Assembly: GCA_015493765.1 (NCBI GenBank)
Contig: WGCQ01000183.1
Span: 1 to 33,534 of the forward strand
Reading direction: 5' to 3'
Length of the DNA stretch: 33,534 nucleotides
Source of the DNA: Deltaproteobacteria bacterium
GTDB taxonomy: Bacteria > Myxococcota_A > UBA9042 > DTJE01 > S145-11
Shown here piece after piece: positions 7,970 to 14,847 of the stretch; the stretch's first letter is position 1, and the number at the start of each line of letters is the position of its first letter. The notes under the pieces are model-generated. The model was given only the letters and a program-made list of their open reading frames with translations. It had not been told where the DNA came from and ran no database searches. The position numbers were made by a program, and so were the translations under genes.

Positions 7970-8482
7970 ATGATGCATAAGATGACCAGAGAATTGGGAT
8001 TTTTGTTGTTCCTGGGCTTATCCGTATGGGCTGTTACCGGCTGCCAGGGAAAGGATTCGGGGATCCTGGGCGGGGACACGGTATGCAATATCCCGGAAAC
8101 GTGGTCCACGCGATTTTCGGCAAATGGCAATACTGTGGTGGATGGCAAGAAGGGGCTGTTGTGGACGCTGAAGGTCAAATCCGACATGAAGTGGCAGGAA
8201 GCCGATGATTATTGCAAGGGATTAAACCTGGATGGCAAAAAATGGCGTTTACCTTCGAAATCAGAATTCAGGGCCTTGCTGAATGAATGTCCTTTGGACA
8301 ACGGATGCCGCTTGAGTCCCGTATTCGAGGGCAAATGCGGTATATTTTGGGTCTCCAGTTCCTATAAGAACAAGGACACGGGAGCCGAATTGTACGGTTT
8401 TGTGGATGCCCAGTTCGGGGGCGATGGTTTTGACAATCCTGATGAGGGACACCTGGTAAGATGCGTATCGTCAAACAAGTAA
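7970..8482 (+). CDS. Lcl_C (DUF1566) domain lipoprotein
   Basis: This is a 170-aa predicted lipoprotein. The N-terminus carries a basic region, the hydrophobic LGFLLFLGLSVW and the lipobox A-V-T-G-C at about residue 24. The remainder matches the Lcl C-terminal/DUF1566 fold: G-L-L-W-T-L-K-V, MKWQEADDYCKGLN, KKWRLPSKSEFRALL (the diagnostic W-R-L-P motif), FWVSSSY and a final HLVRCVS. The domain is common in secreted and surface proteins and is related to sulfatase-modifying/C-type lectin-like folds; its role here is unknown. Three ATGs (7970, 7973, 7982) are possible; GTAAGGA at 7962-7968 favours the first two. It overlaps the next gene by 22 bases, indicating translational coupling. Confidence 0.8.
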   Translation: MMHKMTRELGFLLFLGLSVWAVTGCQGKDSGILGGDTVCNIPETWSTRFSANGNTVVDGKKGLLWTLKVKSDMKWQEADDYCKGLNLDGKKWRLPSKSEFRALLNECPLDNGCRLSPVFEGKCGIFWVSSSYKNKDTGAELYGFVDAQFGGDGFDNPDEGHLVRCVSSNK

Positions 8483-9387
8483 TCCTTGGTTTTCTGGTGG
8501 TTGCGCTTGTTCCGATTGTGGGCTGGACTGATACGTTGCAGCCCGGGGAGCAGGCAATACAGAATTGTATCCTGAAATCGGTGAGTTCGTTGGACAGGCG
8601 AAGGGCAGGACGGCTGCGTGCACCGGCGTATTTGTTCGTGACAGCCGAGCCTGCATGGGCCAAGATATTCATTGATGGCAGGAAGGTGGGCAAGGGTACT
8701 GCGATGTTCACCCGTTCAAAGGGCAGCCCGTTTGTCAGGATTCGGATCACGGCACCTGATCACCAGGCGATACAGGGGTGGTTGCGTTTGAAACCGAAAA
8801 TCGTGTTGAAAGTCAGGGCCAAATTGCACAGGCGCGGCGGCAATTTAACGCTTCTTACCCCGCCTGCGCATGCCAAGGTCAAGATCGACGGGATTTACTC
8901 CGGTGTGACCCCGGTCACGATTAGTAATCTCGACCCAGGTCCTCATAAGGTTGAAATGAGTGCCGGAGCATGGCAGTGGCAGGCCATGTTACAGGTCAAG
9001 GCAGGACAAACGCAGGTATTGTCCATGAATGTGCCTTCGGGCATAGTGCGACCTGCGCAGCCTGCTCCAGTGGCATCCCCAGCACCGGCGGCCTCTGAGC
9101 CCAGGGCGGTAGAAGCGGCTAAACCGGCCCCCGGGCCCCAGCAACCGCCCGCGCCACCGGTAAAAAAGACCGTAAAGGTGGACATGACAAAAAGAAGGCC
9201 CAATTGTAAACTGATTTGTGCGCATTATGCGGATGCATCCCACGCATCCAAGGCCGTGCGCCAGGTTTTAAAAAGCGCATGCATGGACCGTTGCAATGCC
9301 CTGGACCTGCCGTTTTCCGTGTGTGCATGGAAGGCTAAATCCATGTCCGATATACAAAAATGCCAAAGCATGCCAGCATCCAGGTAG
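8461..9387 (+). CDS. Exported PEGA-domain protein with Cys-paired C-terminus
   Basis: This is a 308-aa secreted or periplasmic protein. A signal peptide is visible (V-I-L-G-F-L-V-V-A-L-V-P-I-V-G-W). Two PEGA-like beta modules follow: FVTAEPAWAKIFIDGRKVGKG at about residues 58-80, with a tail through about 120, and TLLTPPAHAKVKIDGIYSG at about 128-180. An Ala/Pro linker spans about 195-238. The C-terminal about 70 residues hold six cysteines (CKLICAHY, SACMDRCN, FSVCAWK, IQKCQSM), probably disulfide-bonded. PEGA domains occur in surface layer and peptidoglycan-associated proteins of deltaproteobacteria and are thought to bind other proteins or cell wall. It is probably expressed with the preceding Lcl_C lipoprotein and may form a surface assembly with it. 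Confidence 0.75.
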   Translation: MRIVKQVILGFLVVALVPIVGWTDTLQPGEQAIQNCILKSVSSLDRRRAGRLRAPAYLFVTAEPAWAKIFIDGRKVGKGTAMFTRSKGSPFVRIRITAPDHQAIQGWLRLKPKIVLKVRAKLHRRGGNLTLLTPPAHAKVKIDGIYSGVTPVTISNLDPGPHKVEMSAGAWQWQAMLQVKAGQTQVLSMNVPSGIVRPAQPAPVASPAPAASEPRAVEAAKPAPGPQQPPAPPVKKTVKVDMTKRRPNCKLICAHYADASHASKAVRQVLKSACMDRCNALDLPFSVCAWKAKSMSDIQKCQSMPASR

Positions 9388-9423
9388 CCCGGTTTTAGTC
9401 CGGTAATTTTGGCGTAGGCATTC

Positions 9424-10353
9424 CTATTTACACAGGCTGTACCACAACATCCGGTCCTTCATGCGGGCGTTTTGTCGTTGGGCAAAGTGTTCGGATAGGC
9501 GTTCGGACGAAGTTACGAACAGGGCACTGGATATTCCAGCCTCGTGTAGCGTGTTGTTCAGGTAGGCGTATCCGTCGTCGGTTAATCCCCGGCCACGGAC
9601 GGGCTTGGTTACACCCATGGCCATAATATATACCTCGGCCGGGCCTGTGCGTTGCAGCAGGCAAAAACCCACCACATCCTTACTGCCAGGCTCCAATGCG
9701 GCGAATGACAGGTGGTTGTCAAAGCCACGGGTTGCCAGGATCATGCGCAGGGCCTCGTACCAGTCCATGTCCTTGCCGCCAAAGACCTTTACGTAACTCT
9801 CTGCCAGTTTTGCGGGGTCGATACCGTCCAGTCGAATGAATTGCCACCGTCCGGAACGGGGCTGTTCGTTTTTTTTGATTGGTATCTCCATGTAAAACGC
9901 ACCTTTGCCGGCGCGCTGAAAACCCAAGGATTCAAAGAACGGTATGGCCTGCCTGTTGTCCCGTTCCATAAGGGTGATGAACAGGCACAAACGTCCGTTT
10001 TTTATGCCCAGGATATCGTGCATGGCTGTAATCACGCCCTTTGCGGTTTCGGAAGGGTCCTCCTGATGTGCGAATTCGTGAATCAGGGATACATTGTAGA
10101 GCATGTAGTTATCCAAAACGCGGGCACGTTCGGCAAAGGCTGAGTCCTGCATATTTCCTATATGAAATTTTGGGTCCCTGTAGTCCTCGAATATACCGAA
10201 TCCGGTCAGTTTATCCTGGTCAAAGCGTCCTATTACGTACGTTTCAGGCTTATACAGGCCCAATAACGCAGGGTCACGGCCCAAATCCGTACGAATGTGC
10301 TGTTCAACCAGTTTGAATGTCGAGTCCTTTTGGGAGATCAACCTTGATATCAT
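9424..10353 (-). CDS. Double-GNAT acetyltransferase of the peptide cluster
   Basis: This 309-aa protein looks like two fused GCN5-related N-acetyltransferase domains. The first half (about 1-165) has DNRQAIPFFESLGFQRAG, the typical GNAT C-terminal strand-helix. The second half has YIMAMGVTKPVRGRGLTDDGY, the acetyl-CoA-binding V-x-x-x-x-R-G-x-G pattern, and a following helix. The start ATG at 10353 is well supported by AAGGAGGG about nine bases upstream. It lies inside the end of the radical SAM gene (50-base overlap), so the two are translationally coupled. In this setting a role in acetylating the modified peptide, or in self-protection, is plausible, but that is inference. An unrelated cytosolic acetyltransferase cannot be excluded. 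Confidence 0.7.
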   Translation of the reverse strand: MISRLISQKDSTFKLVEQHIRTDLGRDPALLGLYKPETYVIGRFDQDKLTGFGIFEDYRDPKFHIGNMQDSAFAERARVLDNYMLYNVSLIHEFAHQEDPSETAKGVITAMHDILGIKNGRLCLFITLMERDNRQAIPFFESLGFQRAGKGAFYMEIPIKKNEQPRSGRWQFIRLDGIDPAKLAESYVKVFGGKDMDWYEALRMILATRGFDNHLSFAALEPGSKDVVGFCLLQRTGPAEVYIMAMGVTKPVRGRGLTDDGYAYLNNTLHEAGISSALFVTSSERLSEHFAQRQNARMKDRMLWYSLCK

Positions 10354-11419
10354 TTACTTTTCCCTCCTTTTCAAGGCGATAGAAACAATAGGGATTGTTG
10401 AACGTATCGCCGGTTACAGTAAAACCCACATTTGCACAGCCGGCCCTGCACGTGGCACCAAAGGGGCAGGACTTGCAGGCACCTGTTAATTGTTGCGGGT
10501 CGAAATGACGATTGCGTGCAAATAACTGCGGGTCGTTCCATATCTCAATCAGGCTACGGTTTCGTATGCTGTCTTCTATAAATGCATCATGCATGCTCAG
10601 GCACCCCTTTACCCTGCCGTCAGACAGGATTCCCAGTGTGTACAAACCGGCTGCGCAACCATCCCAGCCAGGTAGTTCCGAGTAACGGGATAGCACGCTG
10701 CTGTTATAGCCTATGTCGTGACTGCCCGCAACAGGCAGGCGTTCGACAGGGAGCGTATTGCGGAGTTTGCTGATAAACGCGCCTACCCAGTAAAATTCCC
10801 TGGGTGACAGCATGAAACTGCGGTCAAAACGTGCCCCTTCAGGGGTTGCCATCTGGATCTGCCAACTCATGTCCTGGTCCAACAATATTTCGGCCATTTT
10901 TGGCAATTCGGCCAGGTTGTGTTTTGTAACCGTGGTGATTACTCCGGTTTCGATGCCCTCATCCCGAAACATCTTTGCAGCCTGCCATGCCTTTTCGAAA
11001 GAGCCTGGTCTGCGCCTTATTGCATCATGTGTGCCGGGTGTTGCACCATCGATGCTCACACCAATGCGATCCAGGTTACGAAGCCGTTTTAGTCGGGCCA
11101 GCAAGTGCCCATCTACCACGTAGCCGTTGGTGATAAACACCAATCGCAGTCCCTGACGGTCCGCAGCCCTTGCAACATCAAACCAATCGGACCGGACAAA
11201 GGGTTCACCGCCCAGCAAGCAGACCTCGTACCCGCCCAGGCGGCGAAGGTCCGCAAACAGATTATCGAATTCCTGTACACTCAATTCGTTTGGCCTGGGC
11301 CTGCCAGCACTGGAGCCGCAGTGTTCACATCGCATGTTGCATGCCAGGGTCAGTTCAACGTTTACACTGTAAGGATACCAGCCATTTTCCTTTACTATGC
11401 CGCGCAATTCTTTTTTCAT
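10304..11419 (-). CDS. Radical SAM/SPASM protein 2 of the peptide cluster
   Basis: This 371-aa protein is a candidate peptide-modifying enzyme. The radical SAM cluster motif is ACNMRCEHC (C-x3-C-x2-C), followed by LLGGEPFVRSDW (G-G-E-P, SAM binding), VFITNGYVVD and IGVSIDGATPG. The C-terminal SPASM-type region begins after about residue 275 (DGCAAGLYTLGILSDGRVKGC) and ends with SCPFGATCRAGC and a final Cys in NNPYCFYR, ligands for auxiliary iron-sulfur clusters. I prefer the ATG at 11417-11419; an ATG 12 bases upstream is also possible. It is about 30% like its neighbour at 11938 by eye and shares the motif AGRPRP-NELS/DELD. No RRE (PqqD-like) domain is evident. Together with the precursors it argues for a RiPP pathway. 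Confidence 0.85.
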   Translation of the reverse strand: MKKELRGIVKENGWYPYSVNVELTLACNMRCEHCGSSAGRPRPNELSVQEFDNLFADLRRLGGYEVCLLGGEPFVRSDWFDVARAADRQGLRLVFITNGYVVDGHLLARLKRLRNLDRIGVSIDGATPGTHDAIRRRPGSFEKAWQAAKMFRDEGIETGVITTVTKHNLAELPKMAEILLDQDMSWQIQMATPEGARFDRSFMLSPREFYWVGAFISKLRNTLPVERLPVAGSHDIGYNSSVLSRYSELPGWDGCAAGLYTLGILSDGRVKGCLSMHDAFIEDSIRNRSLIEIWNDPQLFARNRHFDPQQLTGACKSCPFGATCRAGCANVGFTVTGDTFNNPYCFYRLEKEGKVNDIKVDLPKGLDIQTG

Positions 11420-11931
11420 GACAGGCCCCATTGGGATGTTCGTTGCCACGCACAACAGTCCGGTAATCCGGACTGTTTCGGACCAGGAGTCCGAATTTCC
11501 GGACTGTTTAGTCGTATGTACCTGTAAGTGCCATTATGTAATGCTTTGAATATCAAGATTTTTTTTCTTTGCCCTGGGTTTGGTATGCTGTTTGCATATG
11601 GTACGACGTCCCTTGCGGGATGATTGACAGGCCGCTGCAGTGGCGAACAGGGTACCCGGGGTTTAGCCCCACAGACCTTTGGTGGTGGACAGGTCTGCCC
11701 TTGGACCTGGAACAGGCTCGGCGTGACGGCGGGGGAGGGCCCATGCGTTAGCCCGGCGTCTGGCCCGTGGCCAACCCCCCTTTCTTCACAATGTGTTACA
11801 AGCATTTTTACCCTGCCACCATGGACGCAACGCCCCTGCGCTCCAATATCAAAATCCATCCATTCAAGCCAGCCTGCCGACCTGATTTTTTGCGGATTTT
11901 CGTTCCCACTGCCCCAGAACACCGCAACCAT
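11416..11931 (-). CDS. Doubtful 171-codon ORF filling the gap between the two radical SAM genes
   Basis: This otherwise gene-free spacer is open in one frame from an ATG seven bases after the stop of radical SAM 1 to a TGA that overlaps the ATG of radical SAM 2 (A-T-G-A). That fit suggests a coupled gene. The predicted protein is unfamiliar: Gly-, Pro- and Cys-rich in the middle (TCPPPKVCGAKPRVPC) and basic near the end (PGQRKKILIF). Against it are rare codons (CGA, CTA, ATA, AGA) in the last third, other open frames on both strands, and perfect palindromes within it (11455-11505). The spacer also contains hairpins such as GGGG-CTAAA-CCCC. I consider a regulatory or structured spacer at least as likely. 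Confidence 0.25.
   Translation of the reverse strand: MVAVFWGSGNENPQKIRSAGWLEWMDFDIGAQGRCVHGGRVKMLVTHCEERGVGHGPDAGLTHGPSPAVTPSLFQVQGQTCPPPKVCGAKPRVPCSPLQRPVNHPARDVVPYANSIPNPGQRKKILIFKALHNGTYRYIRLNSPEIRTPGPKQSGLPDCCAWQRTSQWGLS
11455..11505. promoter_or_regulatory. Two tandem palindromes before the second radical SAM gene
   Basis: Bases 11455-11476 form a perfect 9-base inverted repeat, ACAGTCCGG / CCGGACTGT, around TAAT. Bases 11488-11505 form AGTCCG / CGGACT around AATTTC. On the minus strand both begin AAACAGTCCGGA, and their centres are 31 bases apart, about three helical turns. They lie 36-86 bases before the start of radical SAM 2. They could be operators for a dimeric regulator or RNA hairpins affecting the operon message. 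Confidence 0.5.
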
Positions 11932-11937
11932 TTCTCA

Positions 11938-13011
11938 TCATCCTATCTCGCCCTGCTGTTCCATGTGGTACAGGCAAAACGGGTACTCATATATGGACCC
12001 TGTGTATGCCAGGGCATGGTCCATACAACCGGCCCTGCAAATGGCCCCGTATTTGCACCCCCTGCACTTGCCCTGCAGGTCCTGCACGCGAAACTGCCGA
12101 TTATAGGCGCAACACTCAGGGGACTCCCATATCTGTTTCAGCGTGCGCTGTCTCACGTTTCCTTCAATAAACCGGTCAGGCAGGATGCTGCACCCGGTCA
12201 CATCGCCGTTACTGCGTATGCCCAGCGTGGAAATACCGGCCTGGCAACCGTTCCACGGGTCTTCGTGTAATTCCCCGAACACATTCGAAAAATATCCCAG
12301 GTCGTGCGTTGCCGTGATGGTCAAACGGCCTTTATACCTGGCCCTGTTTTCACCTATAAAACGGGCCAATCTCAGAAATCCGGTCTTATCCAGCATCATG
12401 GCGCTGGACAGCCTGGTGAATTCGTGGCTGGACGACATATTGAGCATCCACGTAAAGCCAGGCGCCTTATCCAACAGGATATCGAGTGTCTCTTCCAGGT
12501 ATTCTATATTCATCGTATTCACCGATGTGATTACGGTCTTGTATGCGAGGTCCATGCCTGCGATCAGTTCGATTGTGCGCAGTACCCGATCAAACGACCC
12601 CGCAACCCCTCGAATCCGGTCGTGCACCTGCCTTGGACCGTCCAGGCTGACACCTACCTGCACGATACCCAGGTCCGCAACCTGCCTGGCCACTTCCTTA
12701 TCAAACAACGTGCCGTTCGTGATCAGTCCAACCGCGATCTCTCGTTCCGCCAGGCCTGCTGCAATTCTGACCCAATCCCTGCGCAATAAGACCTCGCCCC
12801 CCATCAACGCAACAGCAGGCACACCCAATTCTCCCAGCTGCTCCACCACGTCCAGGGCCTCCTGCCGGTCCAATTCATCCGGCCTGGGCCTGCCTGCTGC
12901 AGCGGCGCAATGCCTGCAACGCAGGTTACATCGCAGTGTGACCTCCCAGATCACATAATCAGGCGGTCCCGGAAATGCACACATGCCCTGTTCTCCATAC
13001 AAAGTCTCCAT
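11938..13011 (-). CDS. Radical SAM/SPASM protein 1 of the peptide cluster
   Basis: This 357-aa protein has the radical SAM motif TLRCNLRCRHC (C-x3-C-x2-C) near residue 30, ALMGGEVLLRRDW (G-G-E), GLITNGTLFD and GVSLDGPRQVHDRI. Its SPASM-type C-terminal region carries NGCQAGISTLGIRSNGDVTGC, then GKCRGCKYGAICRAGC and a last Cys in EYPFCLYH. It therefore probably binds three iron-sulfur clusters, as in peptide-maturing enzymes such as PqqE and MftC. The ATG at 13011 overlaps the methyltransferase gene by 53 bases; a second ATG at 12984, behind GGAGAA, would reduce this. A paralogue lies downstream. Two different SPASM enzymes beside repeated small peptide genes suggest two successive modifications, or one enzyme per precursor. 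Substrate assignment is inference. Confidence 0.85.
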   Translation of the reverse strand: METLYGEQGMCAFPGPPDYVIWEVTLRCNLRCRHCAAAAGRPRPDELDRQEALDVVEQLGELGVPAVALMGGEVLLRRDWVRIAAGLAEREIAVGLITNGTLFDKEVARQVADLGIVQVGVSLDGPRQVHDRIRGVAGSFDRVLRTIELIAGMDLAYKTVITSVNTMNIEYLEETLDILLDKAPGFTWMLNMSSSHEFTRLSSAMMLDKTGFLRLARFIGENRARYKGRLTITATHDLGYFSNVFGELHEDPWNGCQAGISTLGIRSNGDVTGCSILPDRFIEGNVRQRTLKQIWESPECCAYNRQFRVQDLQGKCRGCKYGAICRAGCMDHALAYTGSIYEYPFCLYHMEQQGEIG

Positions 13012-14224
13012 AATTGAAAGGCCTGTTGTCAGGCCTCCCCTGTTTCAACAAATTTATACGCCTGTTTATTTCGTGGCGCAGCAATTCGTATTCGCTGCCA
13101 TCCAATCTGTCAAAAATTTCCTTATATTTTGCAATGGATTGTGCCATTCTGCCCCGTAAGCCTTGTGTGCATGCCATATTCAAATCCCCGTACAGCCATA
13201 ACCCTGCCCTTGAAGCCCGCGTAAACATGTCCATTGCCCCGACAATGTCATGGTCCAGCAACGCCTTGTTGCCCTGCACAAGCAGTTGCCTCAGGAACCG
13301 CTCATGCCTGTAACGACTGAATAAACGTACATCCACATGCTCCGAATCGTCCTTGAGTTCGCCTTTGGCCCACAGGCATGTTTCCTTGACAAAAGCCTCA
13401 TAATCCATGGCCTTGTCCACCTCGGCCAGCCTGCGTTCATACCGTCCCAGCATGTACCCCAGCCAGTCTTTTTTCCACAGTCCGTCCGCAATCTCCTGTA
13501 TTTCCCGTTTTTTTGCACCCCATGGCCGCCCGTCACCCCACGACTCTGCGAAACCCTTTGCCACCACAGGATGCAAAGCCACCAGCCCGAACATGCACCC
13601 CATGTCCGGTTGTCCTTGCGCCAGGCACGCCGCCACGGATTCACGCAACTGGAGCACCTCCAATTGGTTTGCCGAGTCCAGCACCCCCATGTTTACCATT
13701 TTGGGCCAGAACCCGGACCAGAAATCTGCCGTTTCCGTCACCTTCTTCCTGGCCACGATCCGCAGCCCCGGCGAGGACAGGTGGCTTTGACCCTCGCCGT
13801 TTTCAATGACCTCAAAACCCGCTGTTTCCGTTTCCATTTGTAACAACGCCCCTGGCAGCAACATTTCGTGTTTCATTCCGGGCATATCGAGCCCGAATAT
13901 AAAGGACAACATGCGTTTGCGTTCGTGTACATCGCCTTGCAGGAATGCTTCAAAACTGCCCTCGATATCCGGTGTTTCCAGTATAAACACCCCACCAGGC
14001 CGCATTACCCTATAGACCCCGGACAATACGGCTGGCAGCGTCCTGTATGGCAGATGTTCTATGACATGACTCATGCACACGTTGTCAAACACCCCCGCCT
14101 TGAACGGTAGAGCCAGGGCCTCGGCCTGTACATCGGGTAAAAACGTGGCGTCCAGGTCGATATTCACCCAGCCGGGCAGATAATTATCCCCTGCGCCGAT
14201 GTGCAATCCCTTAAATGCATTCAT
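12959..14224 (-). CDS. SAM-dependent methyltransferase with a long uncharacterised C-terminal region
   Basis: This is a 421-aa protein. Residues about 1-175 form a class I methyltransferase domain of the COG4627-like type. The motifs are GLHIGAGDN followed by LPGWVNIDLD (motif I and the acidic residue binding SAM), ALALPFKAGVFDNVCMSHVIEHLPY, and a post-motif VMRPGGVFILETPD. The remaining about 245 residues (from FWSGFWPKMVNMG on) are alpha-helical-looking, rich in Trp, Leu and charged residues, and I do not recognise them; they may be a substrate-binding domain. The gene follows the precursor genes by about 20 bases and overlaps radical SAM 1, so it belongs to the same operon. O- or N-methylation of the peptide is a reasonable inference. 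Sugar or lipid methylation is the alternative, because this domain type is frequent in polysaccharide loci. Confidence 0.75.
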   Translation of the reverse strand: MNAFKGLHIGAGDNYLPGWVNIDLDATFLPDVQAEALALPFKAGVFDNVCMSHVIEHLPYRTLPAVLSGVYRVMRPGGVFILETPDIEGSFEAFLQGDVHERKRMLSFIFGLDMPGMKHEMLLPGALLQMETETAGFEVIENGEGQSHLSSPGLRIVARKKVTETADFWSGFWPKMVNMGVLDSANQLEVLQLRESVAACLAQGQPDMGCMFGLVALHPVVAKGFAESWGDGRPWGAKKREIQEIADGLWKKDWLGYMLGRYERRLAEVDKAMDYEAFVKETCLWAKGELKDDSEHVDVRLFSRYRHERFLRQLLVQGNKALLDHDIVGAMDMFTRASRAGLWLYGDLNMACTQGLRGRMAQSIAKYKEIFDRLDGSEYELLRHEINRRINLLKQGRPDNRPFNYGDFVWRTGHVCISGTA

Positions 14225-14245
14225 TTTGTATCTATGAATGTCAGT

Positions 14246-14581
14246 TCAACAGATTGGAACGTTTGAGTAAACCGTAAAGAGTCCCGGACGCATAAGGTGT
14301 CGGTACAGGTGGCTTTTTCCGCTGGCAGCAGCACGTTTTTCCAGTTGTTCCAACCCATGGACAGTCATGTCCTTTTTTCCCGATGCGGTCACATCCGCCT
14401 GCAGCAGGTTTGACCGCTTGATCAGCCCGTAATCAGCCCCGGGTGGGTACGGCGGAGGTACAGGTGGCTTTTTTCCCGGCACACCCGGTGTACGCCGTTT
14501 TTCCAGTCGTTCTGCACCTGCCACACCTGACTTTTCTTTATCCTGCCGGACCTTGCCTGTCTTTTTCAGGTTTTTATCCAA
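14246..14581 (-). CDS. Two-core RiPP precursor candidate, second core frameshifted
   Basis: As read, this is a 111-codon frame beginning at TTG 14579-14581, which overlaps the stop of the first precursor by eight bases and has AGAGG seven bases upstream. It begins with a basic leader (MDKNLKKTGK), then AERLEKRRTPGVPGKK, then PPPYPPGADYGLIKRSNLL. It then repeats the design: TVHGLEQLEKRAAASGK. In the next codons the second copy loses the frame. Where the first copy has six A's (plus strand T's 14469-14474), the second has five (14314-14318). Restoring one A gives PTPYASGTLYGLLKRSNLLN and a stop at 14241-14243, closer to the methyltransferase start. The shared block across three copies argues that this is a peptide substrate, not a random frame. 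The change could be a sequencing error, a real mutation or slippage. Confidence 0.65.
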   Translation of the reverse strand: MDKNLKKTGKVRQDKEKSGVAGAERLEKRRTPGVPGKKPPVPPPYPPGADYGLIKRSNLLQADVTASGKKDMTVHGLEQLEKRAAASGKSHLYRHLMRPGLFTVYSNVPIC

Positions 14582-14723
14582 GGTTGGACCTCTTGATCAA
14601 ACCGTATTTGGTGCCCGGTGGATACGGCGAAGGGCTGGGATTTTTCTTGCCGCTGGGTGCGGCACGTTTTTCCAGTTTCTCCACCTTTGGTGCATCTTTC
14701 TTATCTTTTTTTTCTTCAGCCAT
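14574..14723 (-). CDS. Small RiPP precursor candidate, single core (49 aa)
   Basis: This short gene is easily overlooked. The ATG at 14721-14723 follows AGGAGG closely (AGGAGGCTGTTATG) and the frame ends at TAA 14574-14576. The peptide starts with a highly charged MAEEKKDKKDAPK leader, then VEKLEKRAAPSGKK, and ends PYPPGTKYGLIKRSNLG. The same leader-hinge-core arrangement recurs twice in the next gene. LEKR offers a dibasic-type cleavage site, and the invariant tail YGL(I/L)KRSNL is the obvious candidate core. It is the first gene of a minus-strand operon with a methyltransferase, two radical SAM/SPASM proteins and an acetyltransferase. A ribosomal peptide natural product is the simplest explanation; a small regulatory or structural protein family is the alternative. 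Confidence 0.75.
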   Translation of the reverse strand: MAEEKKDKKDAPKVEKLEKRAAPSGKKNPSPSPYPPGTKYGLIKRSNLG

Positions 14724-14772
14724 AACAGCCTCCTGTGTCACGTTAGTTCACCAATCACCTATTGCAAACAAT

Positions 14773-14800
14773 GATATATAAAATCATCTGGATTTGTCAA
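14773..14800 (-). promoter_or_regulatory. Promoter of the peptide cluster
   Basis: On the minus strand, a perfect TTGACA (14800-14795) is followed after 16 bases by TATATC (14778-14773), about 50 bases before the first precursor start. No other convincing promoter was seen between here and the end of the GNAT gene, so this may drive the entire cluster. Confidence 0.6.
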
Positions 14801-14847
14801 TAGTGATCGGATTTTTCTTGACCAGGGACAATCAGAGCAAGTTTTTA

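Noticed and set aside
11567-11760. tRNA or other known structured RNA in the gap between radical SAM genes
   Set aside because: Several hairpins exist, but no cloverleaf, T-loop signature or recognised RNA consensus could be found by eye.
13291-13843. Overlapping frames on both strands inside the methyltransferase gene
   Set aside because: The methyltransferase frame is continuous and carries clear family motifs; the others lack starts and motifs.
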